The notes beneath the pieces are model-generated. The model made no database searches. It saw only the letters and a program-made list of their open reading frames with translations, and was not told where the DNA came from. Positions 34,249 through 43,147 of a stretch of 48,205 nt of DNA are shown one piece after another. The position numbers and the translations under genes are program-made. This DNA is from CAYFUL01 sp964346375 (lineage in GTDB: Bacteria; Bacillota; Clostridia; Tissierellales; Peptoniphilaceae), in the NCBI GenBank assembly GCA_964346375.1, contig CAYFUL010000004.1, positions 1 to 48,205 on the forward strand, in the 5' to 3' direction. Numbering within the stretch: the stretch's first letter is position 1; each line of letters begins with the position of its first letter.

Positions 34249-36233
34249 TCTTCTGATTCCTCCTTCATATATTCATCAATTACAATCTTAATATTTTCAA
34301 CTGCCTCTTCCATAGTTTGGTGGTCTACCTGCGCCCCAGCCATGGATAGATGGCCGCCGCCTCCTAGTTTTTCAAGGATTAGTTGTACGGAAATATCTCC
34401 CCTACTCCTTCCAGAGATGTGAATTCTATCTCCAACTTTTACTAGGACAAAGGATGCCTTTATTCCATTAATATCCAGTAGTTCGTCCGCTGCTTGGGCT
34501 GCAACTAATATTGAATTTGCAGAATCCCTTTCCATTGTGGAAATTGCAAATATTTCTCTATACATCTCCGCACGATTTAGAACCTCTGCCTTTGAACGAA
34601 TGGTGTCATAGTCGTCTTGGAAAAGTGCCTTTACCTTTAACATATCTGACCCTGCACGTCTAAGTACAGAGGCAGCTTCAAAGGTACGTACTCCCGTTTG
34701 GAAGCTAAAGTTTTTCGTATCTACTACTATTCCACTCATTAGAGCATCTGCCTCAAAGTGGGATAGATTTAAATCGTCATTCATATAGGTTAACATCTCT
34801 GTTACTAGCTCTGATGTTGAACTTGCATAGGGTTCAATATAGTTTAGTACAGGATTTTCTACAAATTCCTTACCTCGTCTATGGTGATCTATTACTACGA
34901 TTTGTGTAGTCTTTTCAATTAACTCTGGACACTCTGTAAAGGATGGCTTGTGATTATCCACAAGGATTAATAGTGAGCCCGGGTCAATGTTTGAAAGGGC
35001 AAAGTCATGTCCTATAACCTTGGCATACATATCTGGCTCCTCTGCTTCCATTCTAACCATTAGATTGTCAATAGATGGGTTAGAGTGTTCCAGTACAATA
35101 TATCCCTCTTTTCCCCTATTGGTAACTGCACGAAGTACACCTATAGCAGAGCCAATTGCGTCCATATCTGCATTTTTATGTCCCATAATATAGACGTCCT
35201 TTGAGGAATCTATAAGCTGTCTTAATGCAGTTCCAAGAACCCTCGCCTTTACCTTATTTCTCTTTTCCACAGCCTTTGATTTTCCACCAAAGAACTCGTA
35301 GTTTTCAGCTACCCTAACTACTGCCTGGTCTCCCCCTCTTGCAAGGGCAATGTCTAGTGCAGTATCTGCGTCCTCGTCTCCTTCTGATAGGGCTAGTCCA
35401 TAGGAAGACACTCCAATGGATAGTGTTATAGGAAGGCTATTACCAAGGTCTAAATCTCGTACATCGTCTAGTAGGTCAAACCTCTTTTCCTTAATTTGCT
35501 CTAGTGCTGAATAATTTAGTACTACAACGTAGGAGTCATCAGAGGTTTTACAGACTAGGGCATTGTAATTTGCAAAGTAGTCCTTAATTGTAGAGTCTAT
35601 CTCTGCAATTAATATTGGTCGCAATTTCCCCTCTGTAGAATCTAGCGCATCGGAAAAATTATCCACTTCTATTTTTAAAACTAGTGCCTTATCGCCCTTG
35701 TACTTCTCTACAAGTTTTTGTCTGCCTAAATCGTCTACAAAGTAGAGCATTACAAGTTTTTCTTCAATATCTGCCGTAGTCTTTCTATTTACAATATTTA
35801 TAAATACATTGTAATTAACTCCCCTGTGTAAAACGTCTATCTTAGATTTATTTCCACTACTGTGGACTTCTCTCATATCAATACTAAGAAGATCCCCAAT
35901 GGATTTATTTGATATATCCTCGTCATCAAATAGGTGTATAAAATCTGTATTGTACCAAATAATATTTCCCTCTTCTCCAAGTACAACTTGTGGAAAGGGC
36001 ATATTAAATACTGCATGTTTTGCTACAGAATCCAGGTCTAATTTTACCTTGGATATACTTCTCTTCGCCTCGTCATAAAACTTTACTATGGTCTTATATA
36101 GAGTATAAACTGCCCAAACTGATGCAGCTATGGCAACAATACCAAGGTATGGAGATAGTATAAAGAGTATTAGAGAAATTACTCCCAGTAGTATGGCGTA
36201 GATGGCAATGTCGTCAAATTTAAATTCCCTCAT
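34245..36233 (-). CDS. gdpP: Cyclic-di-AMP phosphodiesterase GdpP
   Basis: The 662-residue enzyme hydrolyses c-di-AMP. Domains: two N-terminal membrane helices (about 10-50), a PAS-like domain (VLGEEGNIIWYNTDFIHLFD), a degenerate GGDEF domain (AEIDSTIKDYFANYN, LSIGVSSYG), and a DHH/DHHA1 module with YIMGHKNADMDAIGSAIG, VDNHKPSFTECPELI, VIDHHRRGKEF and C-terminal GGGGHLSMAGAQV. All catalytic DHH motifs are intact. ATGA overlaps on both sides couple it to yybS and rplI. Confidence 0.97.
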   Translation of the reverse strand: MREFKFDDIAIYAILLGVISLILFILSPYLGIVAIAASVWAVYTLYKTIVKFYDEAKRSISKVKLDLDSVAKHAVFNMPFPQVVLGEEGNIIWYNTDFIHLFDDEDISNKSIGDLLSIDMREVHSSGNKSKIDVLHRGVNYNVFINIVNRKTTADIEEKLVMLYFVDDLGRQKLVEKYKGDKALVLKIEVDNFSDALDSTEGKLRPILIAEIDSTIKDYFANYNALVCKTSDDSYVVVLNYSALEQIKEKRFDLLDDVRDLDLGNSLPITLSIGVSSYGLALSEGDEDADTALDIALARGGDQAVVRVAENYEFFGGKSKAVEKRNKVKARVLGTALRQLIDSSKDVYIMGHKNADMDAIGSAIGVLRAVTNRGKEGYIVLEHSNPSIDNLMVRMEAEEPDMYAKVIGHDFALSNIDPGSLLILVDNHKPSFTECPELIEKTTQIVVIDHHRRGKEFVENPVLNYIEPYASSTSELVTEMLTYMNDDLNLSHFEADALMSGIVVDTKNFSFQTGVRTFEAASVLRRAGSDMLKVKALFQDDYDTIRSKAEVLNRAEMYREIFAISTMERDSANSILVAAQAADELLDINGIKASFVLVKVGDRIHISGRSRGDISVQLILEKLGGGGHLSMAGAQVDHQTMEEAVENIKIVIDEYMKEESEE

Positions 36234-37109
36234 CGTACACCTCGTAATTTCCTAAAGTCCATAATTAAATCTAGAACTCCAATTAATACTAGAGCAAAGT
36301 TTAGAATAGGCATAGCAATAAAAAGTCCAATAATTATTGTAAAGAGAATTCCCTTTACTCCCCTTTTATTTAGAAAATAACTAATAACCCCTACTCCTTG
36401 AACGATGATAAAAAATAGGGCTAACATTCTTAAATTTAGTAATAGGACTTCAAAATTACCAAAGTCAATTCCAAGTAGAGGAAGTACAAAAAGAACTACT
36501 CCTCCAACAAGTACTGCCCTAGAAAAGGTAAAGTACCTTAGTTGAATTGGCTGTTTAATAATCTTACCCTTTAACATAAGTGTCCTTCCAGTAAGGGTAA
36601 AGGTATAGTAGGCTGTAGCAAGAGACGTAATAATTAGTACAGATGGAATCTGTCTAACTCCATTGTAGTACANNNNNNNNNNTCCCTAAAGTCATCTCTC
36701 CTACACTTTCAAAAACCTTTATAAAACTCTCTAAACCCTCTGGAGAATTTAGTGCCTCTGGAGTAACTCCTGCAGTATACAGAGTATATACTAGCGAGAA
36801 TAAAAATATGGAAGTTGAAGCTAGTAGGGTTTCATTTACTTCCCTATTTGTACTGATCATGTAGTGGAAAATTAGTATTAGTGGTCCAAAAAGAGCAAGT
36901 AAACTTAAACCAATAGTTGGACTAATAATAAGACCCATTAATAGACATAGACCTAAAAATAGACTCATTATCTTTATAATTCCATCCTCCATGGATTCAA
37001 CTACGTAGTGGTAAGGAAGAAAAATATATAAAACTGGAAAGAAAATTCCTAGAGATGCAAGAATTAATGTACGAAGAAATAATCCTGCATACCTCTGAGT
37101 ATTTTTCAT
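36230..37109 (-). CDS. YybS/DUF2232 membrane protein (N gap inside)
   Basis: Two parts of one gene flank ten Ns at 36673-36682. The N-terminal part (MKNTQRYAGLFLRTLILASL, several helices, NSPEGLESFIKVFESVGEMT) precedes the gap. After it the same direction reads YYNGVRQIPSVLIITSLATA, YYTFTLTGRTLMLKGKII and GVISYFLNKRGVKGILFTII to a TGA overlapping gdpP. About eight membrane helices in total. The position directly upstream of gdpP and the DUF2232 pattern identify YybS, a family of unknown function. Missing bases in the gap are probably few. AGAGGTGATTAT precedes the ATG. Confidence 0.9.
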
Positions 37110-37177
37110 ATAATCACCTCTTAACCCTTATAGTTTACCATATTATTATAAAAATTACACTTTAAAACAAAATAGAA

Positions 37178-37208
37178 AACCCTCCACACTGTAACAATGT
37201 GGAGGGTT
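37178..37208 (-). terminator. Terminator of the copper-amine-oxidase-N protein gene
   Basis: AACCCTCCACA and TGTGGAGGGTT form a perfect 11-bp stem with a 9-nt loop; on the minus strand it is followed by TTTTCTATTTTG. It lies 17 nt after the stop at 37225. Confidence 0.8.
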
Positions 37209-37224
37209 AAACTTAACTATTTCC

Positions 37225-37947
37225 TTAACTGTCTCCGGCTCTAACAAAGCCTGCGTCCCTTGCTTCCTGTTCAGTATTAAAAAATACTGCATTTTTTACA
37301 CTAACCCTTCTATAGGATTTTCCAGTTGGTAAGTGATACTTCATACTATTTCTATTACCAATTATAAGTCCATTACTATACTTCCATGCAGGGTCCTTAG
37401 GATCTTGCCAACCAGTAGGTCTAATTCCCTTCTCCTCATTATTTTCAATAACCTGAGGAGTATTTTCAGGCTGTGGAACTGCAGTAAGGGCAACGGGCTC
37501 TGGAATTGGAGCTACAACTGGAGCAGGATTTTCTCCAATAAGTACAATTCTATTTCCCCCATCCCAATTTACAATTTCGCCAAGAGCTTCAGCAGCTGCT
37601 CTAAGTGGTACCATGGTACGACTGTTAATAATCTTTGGCTCAACGTCTAATAAAAATTCAGAGCCGTCTTTAATATATTTAGGAACACCTATTTGAAATA
37701 CTATGGTTTCACTACCTCTAGTAAGTATAATTTCCTTAGTTTCCTCTTTCCACTCAACTACTGCCCCTAAATTTTCAGACACAACTCGCAGTGGAACAAG
37801 TACCCTGTCATTTTCAATAACTGGCGGAGTATCACTTTCTAAAAAAACTCCATTGTACTTAATTTTAATCTCCGACTCTGCAAAGACATTAACTCCCATA
37901 ACGAGAATTAATAGGAAGATAAATATAATTCCCCTAGTCTTTTTCAT
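37225..37947 (-). CDS. Secreted copper amine oxidase N-terminal domain protein
   Basis: A signal peptide (MKKTRGIIFIFLLILVMGVNVFA) is followed by two copper-amine-oxidase-N repeats (NDRVLVPLRVVSENLGAVVE and SRTMVPLRAAAEALGEIVNW), a Pro-rich linker (PAPVVAPIPEPVALTAVPQP) and a C-terminal module (GLIIGNRNSMKYHLPTGKSY then RRVSVKNAVFFNTEQEARDAG). The last resembles the Ada-like metal-binding/YHxP module, but the usual Cys is Gly (PTGKS), so metal binding is doubtful. It is probably a wall-associated structural protein; no enzymatic role is indicated. AGGAGGTGTT precedes the ATG. A paralogous repeat protein is at 4700. Confidence 0.85.
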   Translation of the reverse strand: MKKTRGIIFIFLLILVMGVNVFAESEIKIKYNGVFLESDTPPVIENDRVLVPLRVVSENLGAVVEWKEETKEIILTRGSETIVFQIGVPKYIKDGSEFLLDVEPKIINSRTMVPLRAAAEALGEIVNWDGGNRIVLIGENPAPVVAPIPEPVALTAVPQPENTPQVIENNEEKGIRPTGWQDPKDPAWKYSNGLIIGNRNSMKYHLPTGKSYRRVSVKNAVFFNTEQEARDAGFVRAGDS

Positions 37948-37992
37948 ACAACACCTCCTAAAAATTATAAAAAAGCTGATTTCTCGGCAATT

Positions 37993-38538
37993 TTACTTAT
38001 TTAAATATTCCAAGTATGCACTAACCTGTCCTTCTAAAAACTCTAGACTTTCAGTTAATTTTAAATTACCATCTTCGTCAACTTGGTTTAGTACATTTGG
38101 AATAGTAAGCCTTGGTGCATTCATAATATCCATATCTAAAAAACTAAGCATAGTAACAAGATGGTCTTGCATTAAACCAGTTCCACTCATTCCCGGACTT
38201 GCTCCACTAATTGCAACAGGCTTTTGTTTTAAAAGTGGAGTATCTCTACCAGCAATAGGTCTTGAAAGCCAATCAAGTAGATTTTTTAATACTCCCGGGA
38301 AGAAATGATTGTACTCTGGAGAAAAAATCCAAAGTCCATTTGCCTCATCAACTTTATTTCTTATAGAAGTAATAATTTCAGGGGGATTTTTTTCTAAATC
38401 CTCACTAAAATATGGTATATCTCTATATTCAAGTATTTCAAATTCTGCTCTATCTCCAACTAATTCTTTGGCTTTTTTCGCCAACTGTAAATTATATGAT
38501 TTCTCTCTTAACGATCCTACAATTGCTAATATTTTCAT
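37993..38538 (-). CDS. NADPH-dependent FMN reductase family protein
   Basis: This 181-residue flavodoxin-like fold has KILAIVGSLREKSYNLQLAK at the N-terminus (FMN phosphate loop), LWIFSPEYNHFFPGVLKN then LLDWLSR, and GASPGMSGTGLMQD. These match the azoreductase/ArsH-like NAD(P)H:FMN/quinone reductase family. Its role is probably quinone or flavin reduction; substrate unknown. AGGAGGTACT lies upstream of ATG. It is divergent from the tRNA-Thr gene with an 88-nt spacer. Confidence 0.92.
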   Translation of the reverse strand: MKILAIVGSLREKSYNLQLAKKAKELVGDRAEFEILEYRDIPYFSEDLEKNPPEIITSIRNKVDEANGLWIFSPEYNHFFPGVLKNLLDWLSRPIAGRDTPLLKQKPVAISGASPGMSGTGLMQDHLVTMLSFLDMDIMNAPRLTIPNVLNQVDEDGNLKLTESLEFLEGQVSAYLEYLNK

Positions 38539-38626
38539 AGTACCTCCTTTATTTTTATAATATTAATTTACCCAAGTTATGTTACAAATACTGTTTTTTG
38601 TAACAATTGTGATAAAATAAAAATAT

Positions 38627-38702
38627 GCTGGTGTGGCTCAATAGGCAGAGCAGCGCATTCGTAACGCGCAGGTTGCGGGTTCAATTCCCGCCACTAGCTC
38701 CA
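38627..38702 (+). tRNA. tRNA-Thr (anticodon CGT)
   Basis: A 76-nt cloverleaf: acceptor GCTGGTG/CACTAGC (one G-T pair), D arm GCTC...GAGC, anticodon arm GCGCA-TTCGTAA-CGCGC with anticodon CGT at loop centre (reads ACG, Thr), T arm GCGGG-TTCAATT-CCCGC, and encoded CCA. The last anticodon-stem pair is an A-C mismatch; TGCGC on the 3' side would pair fully. No other tRNA is adjacent. Confidence 0.93.
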
Positions 38703-38717
38703 TTTTTAGGGGGATTT

Positions 38718-39002
38718 ATGAACTATATCTACATATTAATAGCCATCGGATTTTTATTGGTATTTTATAAACTTCGAACACTTTCCTATGAAATTGAAGA
38801 ATTAAAAAGCTCCTCGAAATTTACTTCAAAGAGCTTTGATTCCAAACGAGAGTTATTTAATAAACTAGAGGACGAAAAACTAATAGATGAAATTACTACA
38901 CTAGTAGACTATGGACGTCCTGTAGAAGCGATAAGGGTTCTAAAAGATGCAAGTGGTCTAAGCCTAAAAGAGTGTAAGGAAATAATTGACAGGCTTTTGT
39001 AA
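38718..39002 (+). CDS. Membrane-anchored L7/L12 C-terminal-like domain protein
   Basis: This 94-residue protein has one N-terminal membrane helix (MNYIYILIAIGFLLVFYKL), a short coiled linker (LSYEIEELKSSSKF) and a C-terminal ~40-residue domain (EAIRVLKDASGLSLKECKEI) resembling the ribosomal L7/L12 C-terminal fold. Similar small proteins occur across Firmicutes with unknown function. The start is ATG 38718-38720 with AGGGGGATTT upstream, only 15 nt after the tRNA-Thr CCA, so it may be co-transcribed with the tRNA. An in-frame ATG at 38625 would translate the tRNA and is rejected. A hairpin ACAGGCT/AGCCTGT overlaps the stop codon. Confidence 0.8.
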   Translation: MNYIYILIAIGFLLVFYKLRTLSYEIEELKSSSKFTSKSFDSKRELFNKLEDEKLIDEITTLVDYGRPVEAIRVLKDASGLSLKECKEIIDRLL

Positions 39003-39057
39003 AGAGAGCCTGTTAAAATCTAATTTTACTTTGTTTTTTCATATATCGTAAACTCTT

Positions 39058-40046
39058 TTAAAGAGTCTCTCTTTTCGAAAAAAAATACTGTGCAATTAAC
39101 ATAACTATTCCAAATAAAACCCCTGCTACAGGCCAAACTATCCAAGAATTTTCCCAACTATTTCCAATAAAACTTATTCCTAAATAAATTGCCGTTACGC
39201 TTAGCCAGTACACTCCAGAAATTATTCCGATTTTTACGCCCATCTTCTTCTTTTCTCTAGTATAGTCCTCTTCTTCAAGAACTTGGTTAATTCCATCCCA
39301 ATAGATTTTTGATTTTGCAATAGTATATACTCCTGCGGCGATTAATATTAGTATCACCCCAATGGAAAGTATAAGGGGTCCATCCTTTTCTCCAATAAGT
39401 GCAAGTATTACAAATAATGGCAAAGGACATAGAATAATGGGCACGATTCCCAAACTTATACTTCTTCTATAAATCGGAGCAAATTTTTCCTTTGCACTCT
39501 TTGAAAATCCTTCAACTCCATATTCAAGTACAATAGGTTCTTTCTCGATGTAGTCAAATTTTGAAAGCCTCATTCCCCAATCTACAAAGAAATAAACTGC
39601 CACTGCAATTAATAGTAAAATTATACCTACTCCAAGTATGGTAATCTGCTCTGAAATAAACTCCGGATAAATTTCCCTAAGTCCAAGTAGTATAAATAGT
39701 GGTACTGGAGATAGAATACATAGGGCAATGGACCTTGCAATTGGCATAGAAGATTCACGCTTTAGGTCAAAAAATTCGTTAACCTCTTCTAAATTTAAGG
39801 TGTACTCGCTCTCCTGATAGTCGTCGATTAAATTGTACTCCTCATCTTCCATATCGTCTTTTAGTAGATAGTCAATACTTACACCAAAAATTCTACTAAG
39901 TTCAAGAATTCTTTCAAGATCTGGAACAGATTGTGCCCCTTCCCATTTGGAAATGGATTGACGACTTACTCCCATCTGCTCTGCTAATTGTTCTTGAGTC
40001 TAACCATATTTTTTCTAAGTTTAATTAATTTGTCTACAAAAATCAT
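39058..40046 (-). CDS. XRE-family regulator with C-terminal membrane domain (one frameshift and one in-frame TAG)
   Basis: The reconstructed ~329-residue protein starts MIFVDKLIKLRKKYG (GGAGGTAATT upstream) with a helix-turn-helix (EQLAEQMGVSRQSISKWEG, then VPDLERILELSRIFGVSIDY) and then about six membrane helices in pairs (around residues 120-165, 205-245 and 285-325). This is the membrane-associated HTH class that may sense the envelope. Two faults lie near the N-terminus: the A run at 40009-40014 is one base short, and TAG 40000-40002 replaces the usual Trp or Leu in KYG(W/L)TQEQL. Without repair translation would have to start at MGVSRQS, losing half the DNA-binding fold. Confidence 0.82.
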
Positions 40047-40149
40047 AATTACCTCCTTTTTGTACCACCATTATAGTGTTACTGTAGGTGTCATTCCATA
40101 AAGGCAGCTTTAAAATTTCGCTACTTATAGTTGCAAAGGGCGGAAATTA

Positions 40150-41505
40150 TTATCTACTAAGAAAATTATATAGAGTCTTTACAGGGATTCCAGTTGCGCC
40201 GTAGGGAATATAGTCAAATGCCTTAGTAGTATATGCAGGGCCAGCTATGTCTAGATGTGCCCATGTTTTATCCTCATTAAATCTCTTTAAAAATTGTCCC
40301 GCAGTAATTGCGCCGCCGTAAGAGCCAGTTACATTTACAATATCTGCCCTTTTACTTTCAAGAAGTTCATCAAGAACATCAAAATCTGGCAATCTCCAAA
40401 AATATTCTCCAACTTCCTTAGAAGAATTTGAAATCTTTTCGTATAGCTCGTCGGAATTTGAAAGGACGCCAGTAGTTTTTTCACCAAGGGCAACTACACA
40501 GGCTCCAGTTAGAGTTGCAATGTCTATTATAGTACTTGCAGAGGTCTTAGTAGCTGCGTAGTAAATGGCATCTGCAAGGGTAAGTCTACCCTCTGCATCA
40601 GTATTGCCAACTTCAATGAAAGTTCCCTTCATGGAGCTAATAATATCTCCGTTTTTATATGCCCTTCCAGAAATCATATTTTCACATGCGGCAACAATAC
40701 CTATTACATTTTTCTGTACCTTATTTTTTGCAAGGGCATAGATTGTACCGATTACCGTACCTGAGCCAGCCATATCGCAGTGCATTGTAACCATACGACC
40801 GGCAGATTTTATAGCATATCCGCCAGAATCGTAGGTAAGTCCTTTTCCAACAAGGGCAATGGAATCTCCATCTGTTGGATAATATTCCATAATAATCAGT
40901 TTAGGCTCCTTGTCCGAACCCTCCGCTACTGCAAGAAAAGCCTTCATACCAAGTTCTTCAATTTCATCTCTACCAAGAACCTTTACATTTACACCAAGGG
41001 AAGAGAGTTTTTCTTCAGCAAATTTCCCTAGGGTTTCAGGGTACATATCTATTGCAGGAATATTTACAACCTCTCTAGTAGTATTAACTCCTTCAATAAT
41101 TCCAACTCTCTTTTTAAAATCATCCTTGCAAGCATCTGGATGGTTAATGGTGATATTTAAAAGATGTACCTCAAATTTTTTCTCCTTGTAATTGTCAAAG
41201 GAGTACTCTCCGTGTAAAAATCCCTCAAAGATATTTAGGACAGTTGAATAATCTATAGAGTCCTCAAAAATTAAGTTTGCCTCTGTAAAATTTCTAGAAT
41301 TTAATTCATGAAAGATTTTGTTTCCAAGGGTAATGGTCTTTCTTGGAGAATTTTCATCTACCACTACCACCATTGCCTCTACGCCATCTTTAAAAACAGT
41401 ATGGACCTTAAAGCCACCAATCTTTTTAAAATGTTCTCCCTCATTATTTTCAACAAAGTATATATTGTATCCGTCAATTAATTTTTCATTTATTTTATAA
41501 TTCAT
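40150..41505 (-). CDS. Leucyl aminopeptidase (M17 family)
   Basis: This ~451-residue dizinc/manganese aminopeptidase releases N-terminal residues from peptides in the cytoplasm. The catalytic C-terminal domain contains LVGKGLTYDSGGYAIKSAG (metal-ligand Lys and Asp), MHCDMAGSGTVIG, and the family signature NTDAEGRLTLADAI, followed by HLDIAGPAY and the C-terminal GATGIPVKTL. The N-terminal domain is divergent. The start is the ATG at 41503-41505 with GGAGGTAATT; an in-frame ATG 15 codons upstream lacks a ribosome-binding site. Monocistronic. With PepD it points to peptide-based nutrition. Confidence 0.95.
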   Translation of the reverse strand: MNYKINEKLIDGYNIYFVENNEGEHFKKIGGFKVHTVFKDGVEAMVVVVDENSPRKTITLGNKIFHELNSRNFTEANLIFEDSIDYSTVLNIFEGFLHGEYSFDNYKEKKFEVHLLNITINHPDACKDDFKKRVGIIEGVNTTREVVNIPAIDMYPETLGKFAEEKLSSLGVNVKVLGRDEIEELGMKAFLAVAEGSDKEPKLIIMEYYPTDGDSIALVGKGLTYDSGGYAIKSAGRMVTMHCDMAGSGTVIGTIYALAKNKVQKNVIGIVAACENMISGRAYKNGDIISSMKGTFIEVGNTDAEGRLTLADAIYYAATKTSASTIIDIATLTGACVVALGEKTTGVLSNSDELYEKISNSSKEVGEYFWRLPDFDVLDELLESKRADIVNVTGSYGGAITAGQFLKRFNEDKTWAHLDIAGPAYTTKAFDYIPYGATGIPVKTLYNFLSR

Positions 41506-41599
41506 AATTACCTCCAATGTTATTGTACAAAATAAAGGACCATAAGACAAAGAAAATTAAGATTAGAAAATTTGATAATATTTATACCAATCGTATTAA

Positions 41600-42150
41600 A
41601 TTACACCACATTCAAAATCATCGGTACATTGAACAAATATATACAATTTAAAAACCTACGGTAGGGCGGATCGTCTTAGATCCCCCCTTACGTTGTGTTC
41701 GAATTTTATAAAATTGGAATTCGAAAAATAATTTCCAATGCAAATATATTCCATTGTACCGATGTCAACTCCCCTCGGGTCGGGCGGAACGCCCGACACC
41801 CTACCATGGTTCATTTTTATACCAACACATTGAATTACACCATATTCAAAACATCCGTACATTGAACAAATCAATACTATTTCAAAGCTCTTGGTAGGGG
41901 CGACACGTCTCGAGCCGCCCGTTACAATGTGTTCGGGTTTTATTACATATCTATTCCACAATATCGATGCCCTCTCCCCGCGGGTCGGGCGGGGACGCCC
42001 GACACCCTACCAAAATTCACAAATATATATTGACTACATAAAATACCAACACATAACCCACCGCTAATATGAAACCCATTCAACGCAAATTACTCTCGGT
42101 AGGGGCGGCACGTCCCGAGCCGCCCGTTACAATGTGTCCGTGTTTTATTA
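41600..42150. repeat. Cluster of GC-rich BIME-like inverted repeats in a degenerate tandem array
   Basis: The ~775 nt between the aminopeptidase and the lipoprotein contain no credible gene but a structured array. Units read GGTAGGG(C/G)...CGTTACAATGTGTTCG then CCTCTCCCCGCGGGTCGGGC, ACGCCCGACACCCTACC, bounded by inverted GGTAGGG/CCCTACC: 41660-41806, 41893-42011 and a half unit from 42099. The AT-rich spacer is also repeated (ATTACACCA(C/T)ATTCAAAA, TCCGTACATTGAACAAAT-like at about 41603 and 41833), giving a period near 230 bp. The GC-rich arms can form long hairpins. A related single copy is at 32330. No transposase is present. Confidence 0.85.
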
Positions 42151-42230
42151 CCAAACCATTCCACGGAACAAATGTATTATTATCTAAACAACAACCCTAT
42201 TTTGTTACAAATTTATTCCTCAATCCCAAT

Positions 42231-42257
42231 AAAAAAATCGGGGCATAACCCCGACAA
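42231..42257 (-). terminator. Terminator of the DUF4825 lipoprotein gene
   Basis: On the minus strand TCGGGG-TTATG-CCCCGA is followed by TTTTTTT. It lies 24 nt after the stop of the lipoprotein gene. Confidence 0.88.
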
Positions 42258-42280
42258 TTTAAATCGTAAATTAAATACTT

Positions 42281-42706
42281 CTACCTTTCTAAAAGCTTCT
42301 CAATTTCATCCCCACTACTACATAATTTTTCATAGGAATATCCTTCTTTTTCAAGGTATTCTTCTACTCCGTCCCTATGGAATTTTATGTCCCCTTCCTC
42401 TAATCTATAGGTTAAATCATCTAAATTATCAATTAGTGCAAAGGTAACAGCTGCGTTGTCAATTAAATCCTCGGGATAAATTCCCTCTGTGGTCTTTAAA
42501 TTTACTACAAGTCCGTAGGGCTTATTACTAGACTCAATTTCAATTCCATGAGTTGAAATCCCCTCCTTGTAATTTTGTTTATCTACAATTTGGCTAACCT
42601 TAGAAGCATCTCCCACATACTCCGTCTTATAGTCCAGTAGGCTACTTTCTTTTTTACAACCAACTAGAATTGTACTAAGTAAAATAAATAATAGAAATTT
42701 TTTCAT
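42281..42706 (-). CDS. Lipoprotein with DUF4825 domain
   Basis: The 141-residue product has a lipoprotein signal peptide (MKKFLLFILLSTILVGC, lipobox LVGC with Cys at 17). The mature region begins with the DUF4825 pattern YKTEYVGDASKVSQIVD, followed by YGLVVNLKTTEGIYPED and a charged C-terminus. DUF4825 domains are found in surface lipoproteins and some anti-sigma-like proteins; the role is unknown. AGGAGGTACTT precedes the start. It has its own terminator. Confidence 0.82.
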   Translation of the reverse strand: MKKFLLFILLSTILVGCKKESSLLDYKTEYVGDASKVSQIVDKQNYKEGISTHGIEIESSNKPYGLVVNLKTTEGIYPEDLIDNAAVTFALIDNLDDLTYRLEEGDIKFHRDGVEEYLEKEGYSYEKLCSSGDEIEKLLER

Positions 42707-42781
42707 AAGTACCTCCTATTTATATTTTACTCCCCCTCTAAAAAATTTCCAGTTTCGGCAAAAATTGTAAGAATTTTTTAA

Positions 42782-43145
42782 CTATCTCCAGAATTTTGTA
42801 AAATCTTTCTTGTCCTCAAGCTGTTTGTCTATTAATTTTTTCATAAGATCATGGTCTATTACACTTCCCCATGGAATACTAATAGTTGCCTTCCCAACTT
42901 TGTATCCTGCATTAGTAAGTTCTTCCCTGTACATTTCAAGTGGAGCTACTTCCACTGCAAGGGCAATGTGTTTTTTATAGGGCACTGCAGAAATTATAAA
43001 GGTACCCTTGTAGGTGTACATGGGTTGGTTCCACTTTATCTCCTTTTTAAAATCTGGATACTCCACTTCTATCCAACTTAAAAAATCCCCCATAAAACTT
43101 TTGATTTTCCTCTAACTCTATACTCTCAATAAATTTACTAAACAT
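42782..43145 (-). CDS. DUF1801/YdhG-like protein (one frameshift)
   Basis: Restoring the frame gives about 121 residues: MFSKFIESIELEENQKF, then MGDFLSWIEVEYPDFKKEIK, WNQPMYTYKGTFIISAVPYK and ISIPWGSVIDHDLMKKLID. These are DUF1801 (YdhG/Fra-like) features, sometimes called iron chaperones on thin evidence. The break is one extra A in the run at 43094-43097 (plus strand). The ATG at 43143-43145 follows the ZIP gene stop by 2 nt, with GGGGTG overlapping that stop, so it is the last gene of the thioredoxin-ZIP operon. A metal-related role is suggested only by that context. Confidence 0.8.
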
Positions 43146-43147
43146 AT

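Noticed and set aside
38625..39002. Longer start of the L7/L12-like protein at 38625
   Set aside because: It would translate the whole tRNA-Thr gene. The ATG at 38718 has a good ribosome-binding site.
41656..41961. Open frame of 101 codons in the repeat cluster
   Set aside because: It is produced by the GC-rich palindromes reading through. Its low-complexity translation resembles no protein and changes with each repeat copy.
41600..42150. CRISPR array
   Set aside because: Repeat units are long, imperfect, inverted and unevenly spaced. There are no uniform spacers and no cas genes.
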